This document shows, one piece after another, positions 1-7,600 of a stretch of 8,269 bases of DNA. Numbering within the stretch: the first letter of the stretch is position 1; every line of letters starts with the position of its first letter. The notes under the pieces were generated by a model. That model worked only from the letters and a program-made list of their open reading frames with translations, ran no database searches and was not told where the DNA came from. Made by a program: the position numbers and the translations under genes. The stretch is from Polyangiaceae bacterium (GTDB taxonomy: Bacteria; Myxococcota; Polyangia; Polyangiales; Polyangiaceae): NCBI GenBank assembly GCA_025936205.1, contig JAICTU010000419.1, forward strand, positions 1 to 8,269, written 5' to 3'.

Positions 1-1120
1 CACGCCGCTGAAGGTCGGCAACACGGACGCGGACGGCGTCTATGACATCCGCTTCGATGACCTCTCGCTGCGGGATTACCGCGTCGAGGTCGAAGCCAGC
101 TGGACCGATCCGGTGACGAAGCGCGTGCAGGCCAAGGTGCTGCCGCTGACGGGCAGCGATCCGTACCGGATCCCGAGCCCGCCCATCTTGCGTGCGGACG
201 ACGCCGAGCAACAGATCCAGCAGCCCGACGATGCGCAGTTTCGCTTGCCGACGCGCCGGGTCGATCTCGACATCCTGCCGGCGGACAACTCCGGCGCCCT
301 GAACATCCTCGAGCGCATGCGTCTCGGCTTCGCCTGGGTGGCGGACAATGTGCCGGCGCGGGTGCGCAGCGGCGGCAACACGGTGGCGCGCGAGCAGGCG
401 TTTCAGCCGCTCACCGTGCGCTGGAACAATCGCGGGACGCCGCCCGATGACGCCACGCTCTACCAGCACCCGACCCGGACCATCTTCGTCCAGGACCTGG
501 AGGCCGGAGCCAGCCCGGACGAGAGCCGCGACCAGTTCGACGACGACGTCTTGCTGCACGAGTTCATGCACTACGTGCTGTTCACGGCCAGCTTCACGGC
601 GCCGGGTGGCGCCCACAATGGCCTGCCGAGCGCCCCGGCGCTGGCGTTCTCGGAAGGCATGGCCAGCGCCCTGGCGATGGATGCGCTGGGCAAGAACCCA
701 CCGCGCTATCGGGATCGCTGGCTGCTCAACTCCGCGACCATGGACCTGGAGCTCGAGGCCGGCGAAAACCTGGACACGGGCAGCCCCGTGCGCACCACGC
801 CGGGCGCGGGGGTGAAGGACAAGATCAGCGAGCACGCGGTTGCCGCCATGCTCTGGGATCTGCTCGACGGTGCCGGCGACGACCCGATCGCGGGCCCGCG
901 CGGCGCGACGTTCGGCGCGCTCTTCAGCTATCTTCCGGCGCAGAGCTCCGCCAAGCTGACGAGGCGCGGCGTCAGTGGCGTGGATCTGGTCGACTACCTC
1001 GACGGTTGGCGCTGCACGGCGGGCGCCGATCCGGCGCTCGACGCCGGCACCGGCCGGGTGCTGACGGCGCTGGGCGGCTTTCCCTACGACTTCGCCGCCG
1101 TGCCCGACGTCTGCAAGTGA
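1..1120 (+). CDS. Putative extracytoplasmic zinc metalloprotease (gluzincin-like), 5' end missing
   Basis: The reading frame is open from base 2 (373 codons including the TGA), so the gene starts upstream of the window; the internal ATG at 113 is not a believable start. The first ~35 visible residues (GVYDIRFDDLSLRDYRVEVE) look like the end of a beta-sandwich carboxypeptidase-regulatory-like or similar Ig-like module. A catalytic-looking domain follows: HEFMH at 557-571 gives the HExxH zinc site, preceded by an acidic DDDVLL stretch, and a Glu in FSEGMAS (codon 653-655) lies 27 residues after the second His, the arrangement of gluzincin peptidases, where that Glu is the third zinc ligand. Two Cys near the C terminus (RCTAG and the DVCK end) could form a disulfide, which would fit export. 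No signal peptide can be seen because the N terminus is missing. Substrate unknown. The metallopeptidase fold is well supported by motifs; the exact family is not assigned. Confidence 0.72.
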   Translation, partial: TPLKVGNTDADGVYDIRFDDLSLRDYRVEVEASWTDPVTKRVQAKVLPLTGSDPYRIPSPPILRADDAEQQIQQPDDAQFRLPTRRVDLDILPADNSGALNILERMRLGFAWVADNVPARVRSGGNTVAREQAFQPLTVRWNNRGTPPDDATLYQHPTRTIFVQDLEAGASPDESRDQFDDDVLLHEFMHYVLFTASFTAPGGAHNGLPSAPALAFSEGMASALAMDALGKNPPRYRDRWLLNSATMDLELEAGENLDTGSPVRTTPGAGVKDKISEHAVAAMLWDLLDGAGDDPIAGPRGATFGALFSYLPAQSSAKLTRRGVSGVDLVDYLDGWRCTAGADPALDAGTGRVLTALGGFPYDFAAVPDVCK

Positions 1121-1161
1121 GCAGCGGGCTGGAACGCACAGTGAGGATCGAGCTGGAACTC

Positions 1162-1199
1162 CTGGTGGGCTCGCCTCCGCCCGGCTCCGAGCCCACCAG
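1162..1199 (+). terminator. Perfect 12-bp inverted repeat, probable terminator or mRNA-end hairpin
   Basis: CTGGTGGGCTCG at 1162-1173 is exactly complementary to CGAGCCCACCAG at 1188-1199, with a 14-base pyrimidine-rich loop. It begins 42 bases after the stop codon of the metalloprotease gene. No T tract follows (the next bases are CATGTGCCCC), so it is not a textbook Rho-independent terminator. It could stabilise the 3' end or act as a U-less terminator, which is an inference. The inverted repeat itself is certain. Confidence 0.55.
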
Positions 1200-1285
1200 C
1201 ATGTGCCCCTTGCGCGTCCGGCGTTCCTCACGCGGCTCGGTGGCAGGACGCGGCTGTCCCTGCTCGATTCGACGCCGCGACCTTT

Positions 1286-1346
1286 GGCACAAGCTGGCGC
1301 ATTCGCGGGCGCCTTTTTGCGCGATTTGCCCGGCACGAGCTGGCAC
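1286..1346 (+). repeat. Near-duplicate 15-bp direct repeat upstream of the Kazal gene
   Basis: GGCACAAGCTGGCGC at 1286-1300 and GGCACGAGCTGGCAC at 1332-1346 agree at 13 of 15 positions and lie 46 bp apart start to start. The second copy runs into the -24 element of the candidate sigma-54 promoter. The pair could be a regulator-binding repeat or a small tandem duplication of promoter sequence. Only the sequence similarity is directly seen. Confidence 0.4.
1296..1318 (+). terminator. Small GC hairpin followed by T5, possible intrinsic terminator
   Basis: GGCGC (1296-1300) pairs with GCGCC (1309-1313) across an 8-base loop and is followed at once by TTTTT (1314-1318), a rare T run in this GC-rich sequence. 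The stem is short but all G-C. It lies 22 bases before the candidate sigma-54 -24 element, where it could block read-through from the upstream protease gene. Confidence 0.35.
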
Positions 1347-1356
1347 GTGCTTTGCG
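1341..1356 (+). promoter_or_regulatory. Candidate sigma-54 (-24/-12) promoter
   Basis: TGGCACG at 1341-1347, then TGCT, then TTGC at 1352-1355 matches the RpoN consensus TGGCACG-N4-TTGC. The GG (1342-1343) and GC (1354-1355) doublets have the required 10 bases between them, and the base before is a C as in YTGGCACG. The only departures from the extended consensus are T for R after the first block and G for W at the end. Transcription would be expected to start around 1367, next to the downstream gene's start codon. Sigma-54 promoters need an AAA+ enhancer-binding activator; none is encoded in the window. Confidence 0.65.
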
Positions 1357-1366
1357 TAGTAGGGGC

Positions 1367-1876
1367 ATGACCTGGACTCGTGGGATGTGGGTGAGTTGGG
1401 CGCTCTTGGCTGTCGCCTGCGGCGCGGACGTAGACAACCCCGATACGAAGACGTGCTTTTCGCCGGCGCAGAATGCCGATGCAGCGTATCAAAGCGGTGC
1501 TCACGGCTGCGCCTGCGACGCTGCGACGGATGAAGACGTATGTGTGGACGGCGCCGCGCTCGTCTGCACCGGGCAGCGCTGGACCGCGGTTGAAGACGGG
1601 CCGTGTTGGCCCGCGATGTCGCCGGGACCAGGCCCAGCAGCACGCGCGTGCGGTGCGCGCGCCGGCAATACCTGCAGCGACGGCGAGTATTGTGCGTACG
1701 AAGCCGGGCAATATTGCGGAGCCGCCGACGCCGAGGCCGTGTGCAAGCCGCGCCCGAGCGGCGCCTGTAGCGATCTGTATGCGCCGGTCTGCGGTTGCGA
1801 CGGTCAGACCTACGCCAACTCGTGCGTCGCTGCCGTGGCGGGCACCGGTATCCAGAGCGCGGGCGAGTGCCCCTGA
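1367..1876 (+). CDS. Small Cys-rich putative lipoprotein with atypical C-terminal Kazal domain
   Basis: 169 residues from the ATG at 1367. The N terminus (MTWTRGMWVSWALLAVAC) has an Arg, a short hydrophobic core and a Cys at 18 in a loose lipobox (AVAC), suggesting an exported lipoprotein. Residues ~95-130 (CGARAGNTCSDGEYC...) form a small Cys-rich module often seen ahead of Kazal domains in myxobacterial proteins. Residues 126-168 match the Kazal serine-protease-inhibitor fold: C126-x7-C134-x7-C142-x10-C153, with Y138, P140, DGQTY and N151 conserved and C168 last. Compared with ovomucoid third domain, the fifth Cys is missing, there is an extra Cys at 144 where Ser is usual, and the P1 position (C134+2) is Asp136, so classical trypsin- or chymotrypsin-type inhibition is doubtful. 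An in-frame TTG at 1352 lies inside the candidate promoter and is rejected as start; ATG 1385 is an alternative. No good Shine-Dalgarno is visible (AGGGG sits one base from ATG 1367). Confidence 0.8.
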   Translation: MTWTRGMWVSWALLAVACGADVDNPDTKTCFSPAQNADAAYQSGAHGCACDAATDEDVCVDGAALVCTGQRWTAVEDGPCWPAMSPGPGPAARACGARAGNTCSDGEYCAYEAGQYCGAADAEAVCKPRPSGACSDLYAPVCGCDGQTYANSCVAAVAGTGIQSAGECP

Positions 1877-1998
1877 GCGGGCTGGCGGTGCTCGACCCGC
1901 TGCTCGCCTCGGGGCTTTCGGTGCCGCCCGCCCGCGCCGTGATAGATCCCCATGCGACCCAGCCCTTGGCAGCGAGCGCCTGAAGTCGGGGCAGCCAG

Positions 1999-2628
1999 GT
2001 GAGCGTCCGGCGAATCTTCCTGGCTCGGCACGGCAACCGTCAGGATTTCGTGGATCCTGGCTGGCTCGATCAGGCGGAGGAACCCTACGATCCGCCGCTG
2101 TCGGCGGATGGGGTCGAGCAAGCCCGCCGGCTCGGGCAGCGGCTCGCCGGCGAAGGCATCACGGCGATCGTGTGCTCGCCGTTCTTGCGCACCATCCAGA
2201 CCGCCCATCACGCGAACGAAACGCTGGGCGTGCCGATCCATCTCGAGCCCGCTTTCGGCGAGTGGCTCGCGGCGGACAGCTTCGAGCGAACCCCGCGGCT
2301 CGAGCCTCGCGAGCGTCTCGCGGCGCGCTATCCGCGGCTCGGCCAGGGCTACGTGGCGAGCGGGGTGCTTTGCCATCCCGAGACGATCGAACAAGTGCGC
2401 GCGCGGGCGCAGCGCGGCTTGCGTGAGCTCTTGCCCCAGCTGAACGGCACGCTGCTCGTCGTCGGACACGCGGCGTCCATCGTCGCGCTGGCCTCGCTCG
2501 ACCCGAAGGCGCTCAGCGTGCCCTGTCCGATGTGTGCGTTGTTCTGCCTCGAACAGCACGGCACACGCTGGAGCTTGTCGATCAGCAGCGACGTGGCTCA
2601 CTTGCTGCCGGCACGTCGCTCCACGTAA
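1999..2628 (+). CDS. Histidine phosphatase superfamily protein, TULA/STS-1-like
   Basis: 209 residues from GTG 1999, the first possible start after an in-frame TGA at 1981; the Shine-Dalgarno is poor. The 2H-phosphatase signature is complete: FLARHGNRQD with Arg10 and the phosphoacceptor His11, CSPFLRTIQTA with Arg64, EPAFGEWL with Glu88 as probable acid, and VVGHAAS with His157. The RHGxRxD...W opening, CSPxLRxxQTA, the EPxxxEWL segment and the late GHAAS box resemble TULA/UBASH3-type phosphatases more than cofactor-dependent phosphoglycerate mutase. It has neither the SH3 nor the UBA domain of animal TULA proteins. It most likely removes phosphate from a small molecule or phosphoprotein in the cytoplasm (no signal peptide seen); the substrate cannot be read from sequence. 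It follows the Kazal gene after 122 bases with no recognisable promoter and converges on the kinase operon. Confidence 0.87.
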   Translation: MSVRRIFLARHGNRQDFVDPGWLDQAEEPYDPPLSADGVEQARRLGQRLAGEGITAIVCSPFLRTIQTAHHANETLGVPIHLEPAFGEWLAADSFERTPRLEPRERLAARYPRLGQGYVASGVLCHPETIEQVRARAQRGLRELLPQLNGTLLVVGHAASIVALASLDPKALSVPCPMCALFCLEQHGTRWSLSISSDVAHLLPARRST

Positions 2629-2656
2629 GCCACCTGACGAGCAGATTGTTCTCTGA

Positions 2657-4246
2657 TCAGCCGGAGACTTGTGTCGAAGGGATGGACGAATCGGCGTCGG
2701 TCGATGGCAGGTCCGCCGCGAGCACGGGCAGCGTGAAGTTGAAGGTCGTGCCTCGACCTAGCTCGCTCTCGACCCAAATTTCTCCGCCGTGGGCGTCGAC
2801 GATGCCCTTCGCGATCGACAGGCCCAGACCGATGCCTCCTCCTGCGCGGGGCGTCGCTTGCCAGTAGCGATCAAACAGGTGCGGGAGCTGCTCTCGGGAC
2901 ACGCCCGGGCCGGTATCGCTGATCGAAAAGCGTGCCATGGTCCCCTGAGACTCGGCTGCGATGGTCACGAGCCCCCCCGCGGGCGTGAACTTGATGGCGT
3001 TGCCGACCACGTTGGAGAGCACCTGCAGGACCCGTTCGCGATCCGCGCGCACGAACAGCGGTGCAGCAGGCTTCTGTACCACCAGCCGCACGTCTTTGCT
3101 CGAGGCGATCAGATGATGAAAGTCGAAGGCATCCTGGAGCAATGAGGCCGCGTCCTGGACGATCGGCGTCACCACCAGCCGGCCCTCGTCGATCGAAGCC
3201 ATATCCAGCAGATCCGAGATCAGCTTCGCCATGCGTTCGGCAGAGCGCAGGATCAAGTCCAGCTGGCGAGTGGCTTTGCCCGTCGGGTCGAGCTTCGCGG
3301 TCGACTGCAGAAGTGTGATGCCCGTCGTGATCGTGCTCAGTGGGTTGCGCAGATCGTGCGACACGATGGCCATCAGGTCGCCGCGGACCCGGCTCGCCTG
3401 TTCCGCGCGCTCCCGCGCAACGCGCTCGGCTTCGAGCAGGCGTGCTCGTTGGCTCTCCAGCTGTTTGCGGTCGTCGATGTCCTGCACCGTGCCGATGAAG
3501 CGCACGGCGCGCCCTTGCTCATTGAAAAAAGCGCGGCCGGTGGCGCGGATCCAGCGGCTCGTCCCGTCCTGGGAGCTCGCCGCACGGTATTCGACGTCAA
3601 AGACGCCGCCGCCGTCCGAGCGCAGCGCGCACTGCACCGCCTCGTGGGTACGCTCGCGATCCTCCGCGTGCAGAGCCTGGAGGAATTGCTCGTAGCTGAC
3701 CAGATCTTCTGGAGCCTTGCCGAACAGCGAGCGGCAGCGCTCCGACCATCGGAAGCGGCCCGTCTCGGGGAAGTAGTCCCAGGTGCCGAGCTGGGTCGCC
3801 TCGATCGCCAGGCGCAGGTGCTGCTCACTCTCTCGGTAGGCAGTCTCTGCCTCGAAGACGCGCAATGCCTGGCGCAAGCTGCCCGCCACTCGCTCGGGAG
3901 TGACATTGGACTTGGAGAAGTAGTCGCTCGCGCCAGCCTTCATCAGCTCGACGGCGACGCGCTCGTCGCCCTGACCGGTCAGCACGATCAGCGGCGTAAA
4001 AATGCCGGCGGCGCGCACCTGCTGCACGAGCCAGAGGCCGTCGTGGCCCGGCATGTAGAAGTCGAGAAAGGCGCAGTGAATCCCGCCGGAGCGCAGGAGC
4101 TGGAGCGCGCTCGCGGCATCGGAGGCTTCGACCAGCTCGGCGCCGATGCCCTGCGAGCGCAGGGCGCGGCGCACCGTCATCCGATCCACTTCGTCGTCGT
4201 CTACGATCAGGATCCGCAGCGCATCGAATCCCGGAGCCTCGGTCAC
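2657..4246 (-). CDS. Hybrid sensor histidine kinase, REC-PAS-HisKA-HATPase
   Basis: 529 residues, cytoplasmic (no membrane segment). Order: receiver at ~10-130 with acidic pocket Asp16-18, phosphoacceptor Asp62 ([11 protein letters not shown]), Thr90 and Lys112; PAS_3-like domain at ~140-260; coiled linker ~262-290; HisKA with H-box SHDLRNPL and phospho-His297; HATPase_c with N-box Asn416 (NVVGNAIKF), G1 DTGPGV at 444-449, F-box LFDRYWQ and G2 [12 protein letters not shown]. All residues needed for autophosphorylation and for receiving phosphate are present. Lys112 is followed by Ser instead of the usual Pro. Start is GTG at 4246, whose bases overlap the TGA of the upstream receiver (GTGA), with GGAG at 4252-4255 five bases upstream. 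The N-terminal receiver suggests input from another kinase of the operon, followed by phosphorylation of a partner. It ends in a short acidic, Ser/Thr-rich tail. The PAS ligand is unknown. Confidence 0.93.
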   Translation of the reverse strand: MTEAPGFDALRILIVDDDEVDRMTVRRALRSQGIGAELVEASDAASALQLLRSGGIHCAFLDFYMPGHDGLWLVQQVRAAGIFTPLIVLTGQGDERVAVELMKAGASDYFSKSNVTPERVAGSLRQALRVFEAETAYRESEQHLRLAIEATQLGTWDYFPETGRFRWSERCRSLFGKAPEDLVSYEQFLQALHAEDRERTHEAVQCALRSDGGGVFDVEYRAASSQDGTSRWIRATGRAFFNEQGRAVRFIGTVQDIDDRKQLESQRARLLEAERVARERAEQASRVRGDLMAIVSHDLRNPLSTITTGITLLQSTAKLDPTGKATRQLDLILRSAERMAKLISDLLDMASIDEGRLVVTPIVQDAASLLQDAFDFHHLIASSKDVRLVVQKPAAPLFVRADRERVLQVLSNVVGNAIKFTPAGGLVTIAAESQGTMARFSISDTGPGVSREQLPHLFDRYWQATPRAGGGIGLGLSIAKGIVDAHGGEIWVESELGRGTTFNFTLPVLAADLPSTDADSSIPSTQVSG

Positions 4247-4656
4247 GGCATCTCCACGAGGGTCCAGTACTTGTTCAGCGTCGCCATCAAGTCGACGAAG
4301 TTGCCGAAGGTCACCGGTTTGAGCAGATAGCCCGCCACGTTCAATTGATAGGCCTCGATGCGGTCCCGGTCCTCGTTGGAGGTGGTCAGCACCACGACGC
4401 TCGTTGCCTTGAGCTGCGGATCCGCGCGCAGTTCGCGCAGGAACTCGATGCCGTTCATCTTGGGCATGTTGAGGTCGAGCAACACCAGATGGCGCGGCGG
4501 CAGCGTGCCTTGCCGGAGAATGGCCAGCGCTTCCAGCCCGTTGCGCGCCTCCTGGATGGGATTGGTCAGCTTGTTCTGCTTGAACGCGCGCTTGACGTTC
4601 ATGACGTCGATCGCATCGTCCTCGACCAGCAGGATTCCGAGATCTCGATCAGCCAT
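4243..4656 (-). CDS. Single-domain response regulator, Rcp1-type CheY-like
   Basis: 137 residues from ATG 4656, consisting only of a receiver: Asp13/Asp14, phosphoacceptor Asp61 ([11 protein letters not shown]), Thr91 (VVLTTS) and Lys113 (YLLKPV) are all in place. The AFKQNKL segment, the [10 protein letters not shown] loop and the C-terminal [10 protein letters not shown] match the Rcp1 subfamily, named after the partner of the cyanobacterial phytochrome kinase Cph1. The frame extends upstream to 4728, but ATG 4656 is chosen because homologous receivers begin here and AGGA (4668-4671) lies 11 bases before it. The start overlaps the end of the large GAF kinase by 8 bases, and the stop overlaps the next kinase's GTG by 4, so all three are probably translationally coupled. 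No output domain: it acts either as a phosphate shuttle between the kinases or through protein contact. Confidence 0.93.
   Translation of the reverse strand: MADRDLGILLVEDDAIDVMNVKRAFKQNKLTNPIQEARNGLEALAILRQGTLPPRHLVLLDLNMPKMNGIEFLRELRADPQLKATSVVVLTTSNEDRDRIEAYQLNVAGYLLKPVTFGNFVDLMATLNKYWTLVEMP
4252..4255 (-). promoter_or_regulatory. Shine-Dalgarno supporting the GTG start of the REC-PAS kinase
   Basis: Reading the minus strand, GGAG lies five bases before GTG 4246, inside the end of the receiver gene. It supports GTG as the true start and allows reinitiation at the GTGA overlap. Confidence 0.6.
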
Positions 4657-7600
4657 TGTTTGATGTTTCCTGCTCCAGCTTCGGCCAGGTAAAGCGAAAG
4701 GTCGCGCCCTGGCCTTCTCGTGATTCAACCCAGGCGCTGCCGCCCTTGCTCTCGACGATCTTCTTCACCACGGATAGGCCGATGCCGGTGCTCTCGAGCG
4801 TGTCGCGTGGTTCGAGCGTCTGAAAGATGCCCCAGATGCGCTCGTGAAACTCCGGCGCGATGCCATGCCCGTTGTCGCTGACGGCAAATTCGCAGCGATC
4901 GCCCACATCCCGGACCGTGACGCGCACGTGGGGGTCGGCCCGCTTCGCGTGCTTCAGCGCATTGCCGATCAGATTTGCGAAGACTTGTTGCAGGGGTACG
5001 CGCTCCGTGCGCAGCTCCGGCATGTTGGCTGCGACCTCGATGCGTGCCTCCGGCGGGGGCGAGCACAGCTCCACCACCTCGCTGAGCAGGCGCGCCACCG
5101 AGATGGCTTCGATCTTGGAGCGCTTCCGCCCGGCGCGGCTGTAGTCGAGGATGCCGTTGATCAGGCCTTCCATGCGTTGCACTCGACCGCGCAGCAGTTG
5201 CAGCTGCTCTTTGCCTTCCGCGGTGATGGCGTCTCCGAGATCTTCCTCGAGCCACTGGGAGAGATTTGAAATGCCGCGCAGGGGGGCCTTCAGGTCGTGC
5301 GATGCCACATACGCAAACTGATCGAGATCGCGGTTGCTCTTGTCGAGCTCGTTGATCAGGCGTTGCGCCTCGCGAAACAGCCGAGCATTGTCCATGGCGG
5401 TGCCGGCTTGAGCCGCCACGCCCGCCACGAGCATTTCGCTCCGCTCCGTGAACACCCCTGCTCTGGGGTGACCGAAGAAGAGCGCCCCGAGCAGCCGGTG
5501 GTTGCTCGAACGGACGGGCACGGCCAGGTAGCTCACCAGCGGGAGATGCGCCGGCAAGAGCCCGTGATGCGGGGGTTTCTGTGCGTATTTCGCGTCGCTG
5601 CGCAGATCGTCGACGCGCACGATGCCTTCGCCGGCAACGGCGCCGGTGAACAGCTCCGGGTCGCACGCGCTGGCGAGCGCCTGGAACGGCTCCGGCGGCG
5701 TGCCCGACACGCTGCAGGCGAGGGCGGATTCGGCGCTCCCCGCCGTGTCCTTGTAGAAGAAGGCGCCGAAGGCGGCTCCTGCCAGCCGGGTGGCGTAGTC
5801 GGTGACCGCCTGCACGAGCTTGTCTTGCTGCAGCTCGCCTGCCAGCGCGAGACCCACCTGATTGACGATCTCCAGCGTGTCGCGCTCTTCTTTCGCGCGC
5901 CGCGCCGCCTCCGTGCGCTCGATGCCGAGGGCGATGGAGTGCGTCACCCGGGCCAGCATGGCAAAGGTGTCGTCCGGCACGGGCACGCGCGCGAACAGCG
6001 TCATGACGCCGATCACCTTGCCCTCGATGGTCAGCGGGCAGCCGGCGAAGGCGACAACGCCTTCGCCGCGAGCCCACTCGGCATCGCTGAAGAAGTCATC
6101 CTGCTGGGCGTCGTTGATGAGCAGCGCTTTGCCCGTATGCACGATGCCGTCGAGCTCGCGCTGGCCGAGCGGGCCGTGAGCAAGCGCGCCCTCGAGCTGG
6201 GGGTACAAGCCGGCGCTGGCTTGCAGCTGCAGGACGTCCTCGCGCGAGTTGCGCGTCCAGATGCGGGCGAGGCAGGCGTCCAGGCGCTGCACCAGCGCTT
6301 CGGCGCAGCGTTGCAGCGCAATCTGAGCGGCATCGCTCTGGGACAGCGCGACGCCGATGTCTCCGACCAGCAGGGCGTGCCTGGAGTTGCGCTCCTGCGC
6401 CTGACGCGCCTCGACTTGCTCCTGAAACAAGAGCGCGTTGTCGACCGAGAGCGAGGCGCGGCGAGCCAGCTCCTCGATGAAGGCTACGTCGTCTGCGGCG
6501 TATCTGCGCCCCGATTCGGCGTGCACCACGGAGAGTGCACCCAAGGTCCGGCCTCGTGCGCGCAGCGGAACGACCACGTAGGAACCCAATCCGAGGCCCT
6601 GGATCAAGCGCAGGTGCTCGGGATCTCGGGCGGCCGCCGTCAGCAGGGCTTCGGGGATTTCCGGTAGCCATTCGGTCTGGCCGGAGCGCAGGACCTGAGG
6701 AACGCCCGTCGTCGCGTCGGGGTCGGTGGGATAGCGGCGCTCCAGCTCCAGCGCGAAGGCCAGCTTCTGCGGATCGCGGTGATAGGTCGTCACGCGCCCG
6801 AGGCTGCCGTCGCTGCGGATGAGATCGATGGCGCACCAATCGGCGATGGCAGGCACGAGCAGCTCGCTCAGCTGGCGTAAGACCACGTTGTGATCGAGCG
6901 AAGAGGAAAGGAGGGTCGTGAAGTCCGCGGTCAGCCGTGCCGCATCCGTCCTGCGCCGCAATTCCTCGTGCGCGTTGCGCTCTCGCTCGAGCAGCCGAGC
7001 ACGCTCCAGTGCGCCGGCAATCTGCACCGACAACGTGAGCAGGAACTCCCGTTCCACGCTGTCCCAGCTCTTCGGGCCCGCAAACGCCAGCAGCAGGGCG
7101 CCCAGGCGATGCTCGCCGACGCTCAGGGGCAACAGGGCGATGGACTCGACGTCGGAGCCGACCACGCCGAGCACGCCCGCAGCTTCGACCTCCGAGCGAG
7201 TCCCCAGCCACAGGGGCTCCGAAGGCTGCGCCGCTGCGCCCGCGGAGCGGAGACGCAGCTGGCTCAGCGAGGCTCCCAGCTGATCGCGGACATCATTCTC
7301 GATCAGCCGAGACACTTCCTGCGTGGAGAGCAACTGCGCGAGCTGTTCACCACTCCGCGCCAGCTGTTGCGCTCGCCCTCGAGCGAGCAGGCGATCCTCT
7401 GCCATCGCCTTTGTCAGCCGCTCCGCCTCGCGCCGCTTTTCGTGCAGCTCGACGAAGACCCGCACCTTGGAGCGCAGCACCCGCGCGTCGAGCGGCTTGA
7501 GAAGAAAGTCGACGGCGCCGCGATCGTAGGCTCGGCGTTGCTCCTCGGTTGCTTCTTCGGCCGCCGTGAGAAAGATGACGGGCGTCGAGATCGACTCCCT

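Noticed and set aside
1876..1901. Six-bp inverted repeat AGCGGG/CCCGCT after the Kazal gene
   Set aside because: Short stem, 14-base loop and no T tract; expected by chance in GC-rich DNA.
1952..2002. 16-codon ORF (ATG 1952, TGA 2000-2002) overlapping the GTG of the phosphatase
   Set aside because: The GTGA overlap is suggestive of a leader peptide, but there is no Shine-Dalgarno and no regulatory codon run, and such short frames are common by chance.
972..2036. Minus-strand 354-codon open frame across three plus-strand genes
   Set aside because: Extremely Arg/Pro/Ser-rich, spans two intergenic regions and the Kazal gene, and has no domain; a GC-rich shadow frame.
1810..2601. Minus-strand 263-codon frame opposite the phosphatase
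   Set aside because: The plus-strand frame has a complete set of histidine phosphatase motifs; the antisense frame has none.
2593..2660. Possible bidirectional terminator between the convergent genes (GTGGCT/AGCCAC; CTGATCAG palindrome)
   Set aside because: The stems are 6 and 4 bp, with a 29-base loop in the first case and no T tract; not enough for a call.
4657..4728. Upstream extension of the receiver gene to a start at 4728
   Set aside because: The extra 24 residues overlap the kinase's end in another frame, are basic and low-complexity, and are absent from the receiver fold; ATG 4656 has a usable Shine-Dalgarno.
3356..6667. Long plus-strand open frames opposite the kinases (3356-4330 and 5297-6667)
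   Set aside because: They are antisense to well-supported kinase genes, carry no recognisable motif, and are His/Arg/Gln/Ala-rich in the way expected of reverse-frame translation in GC-rich DNA.
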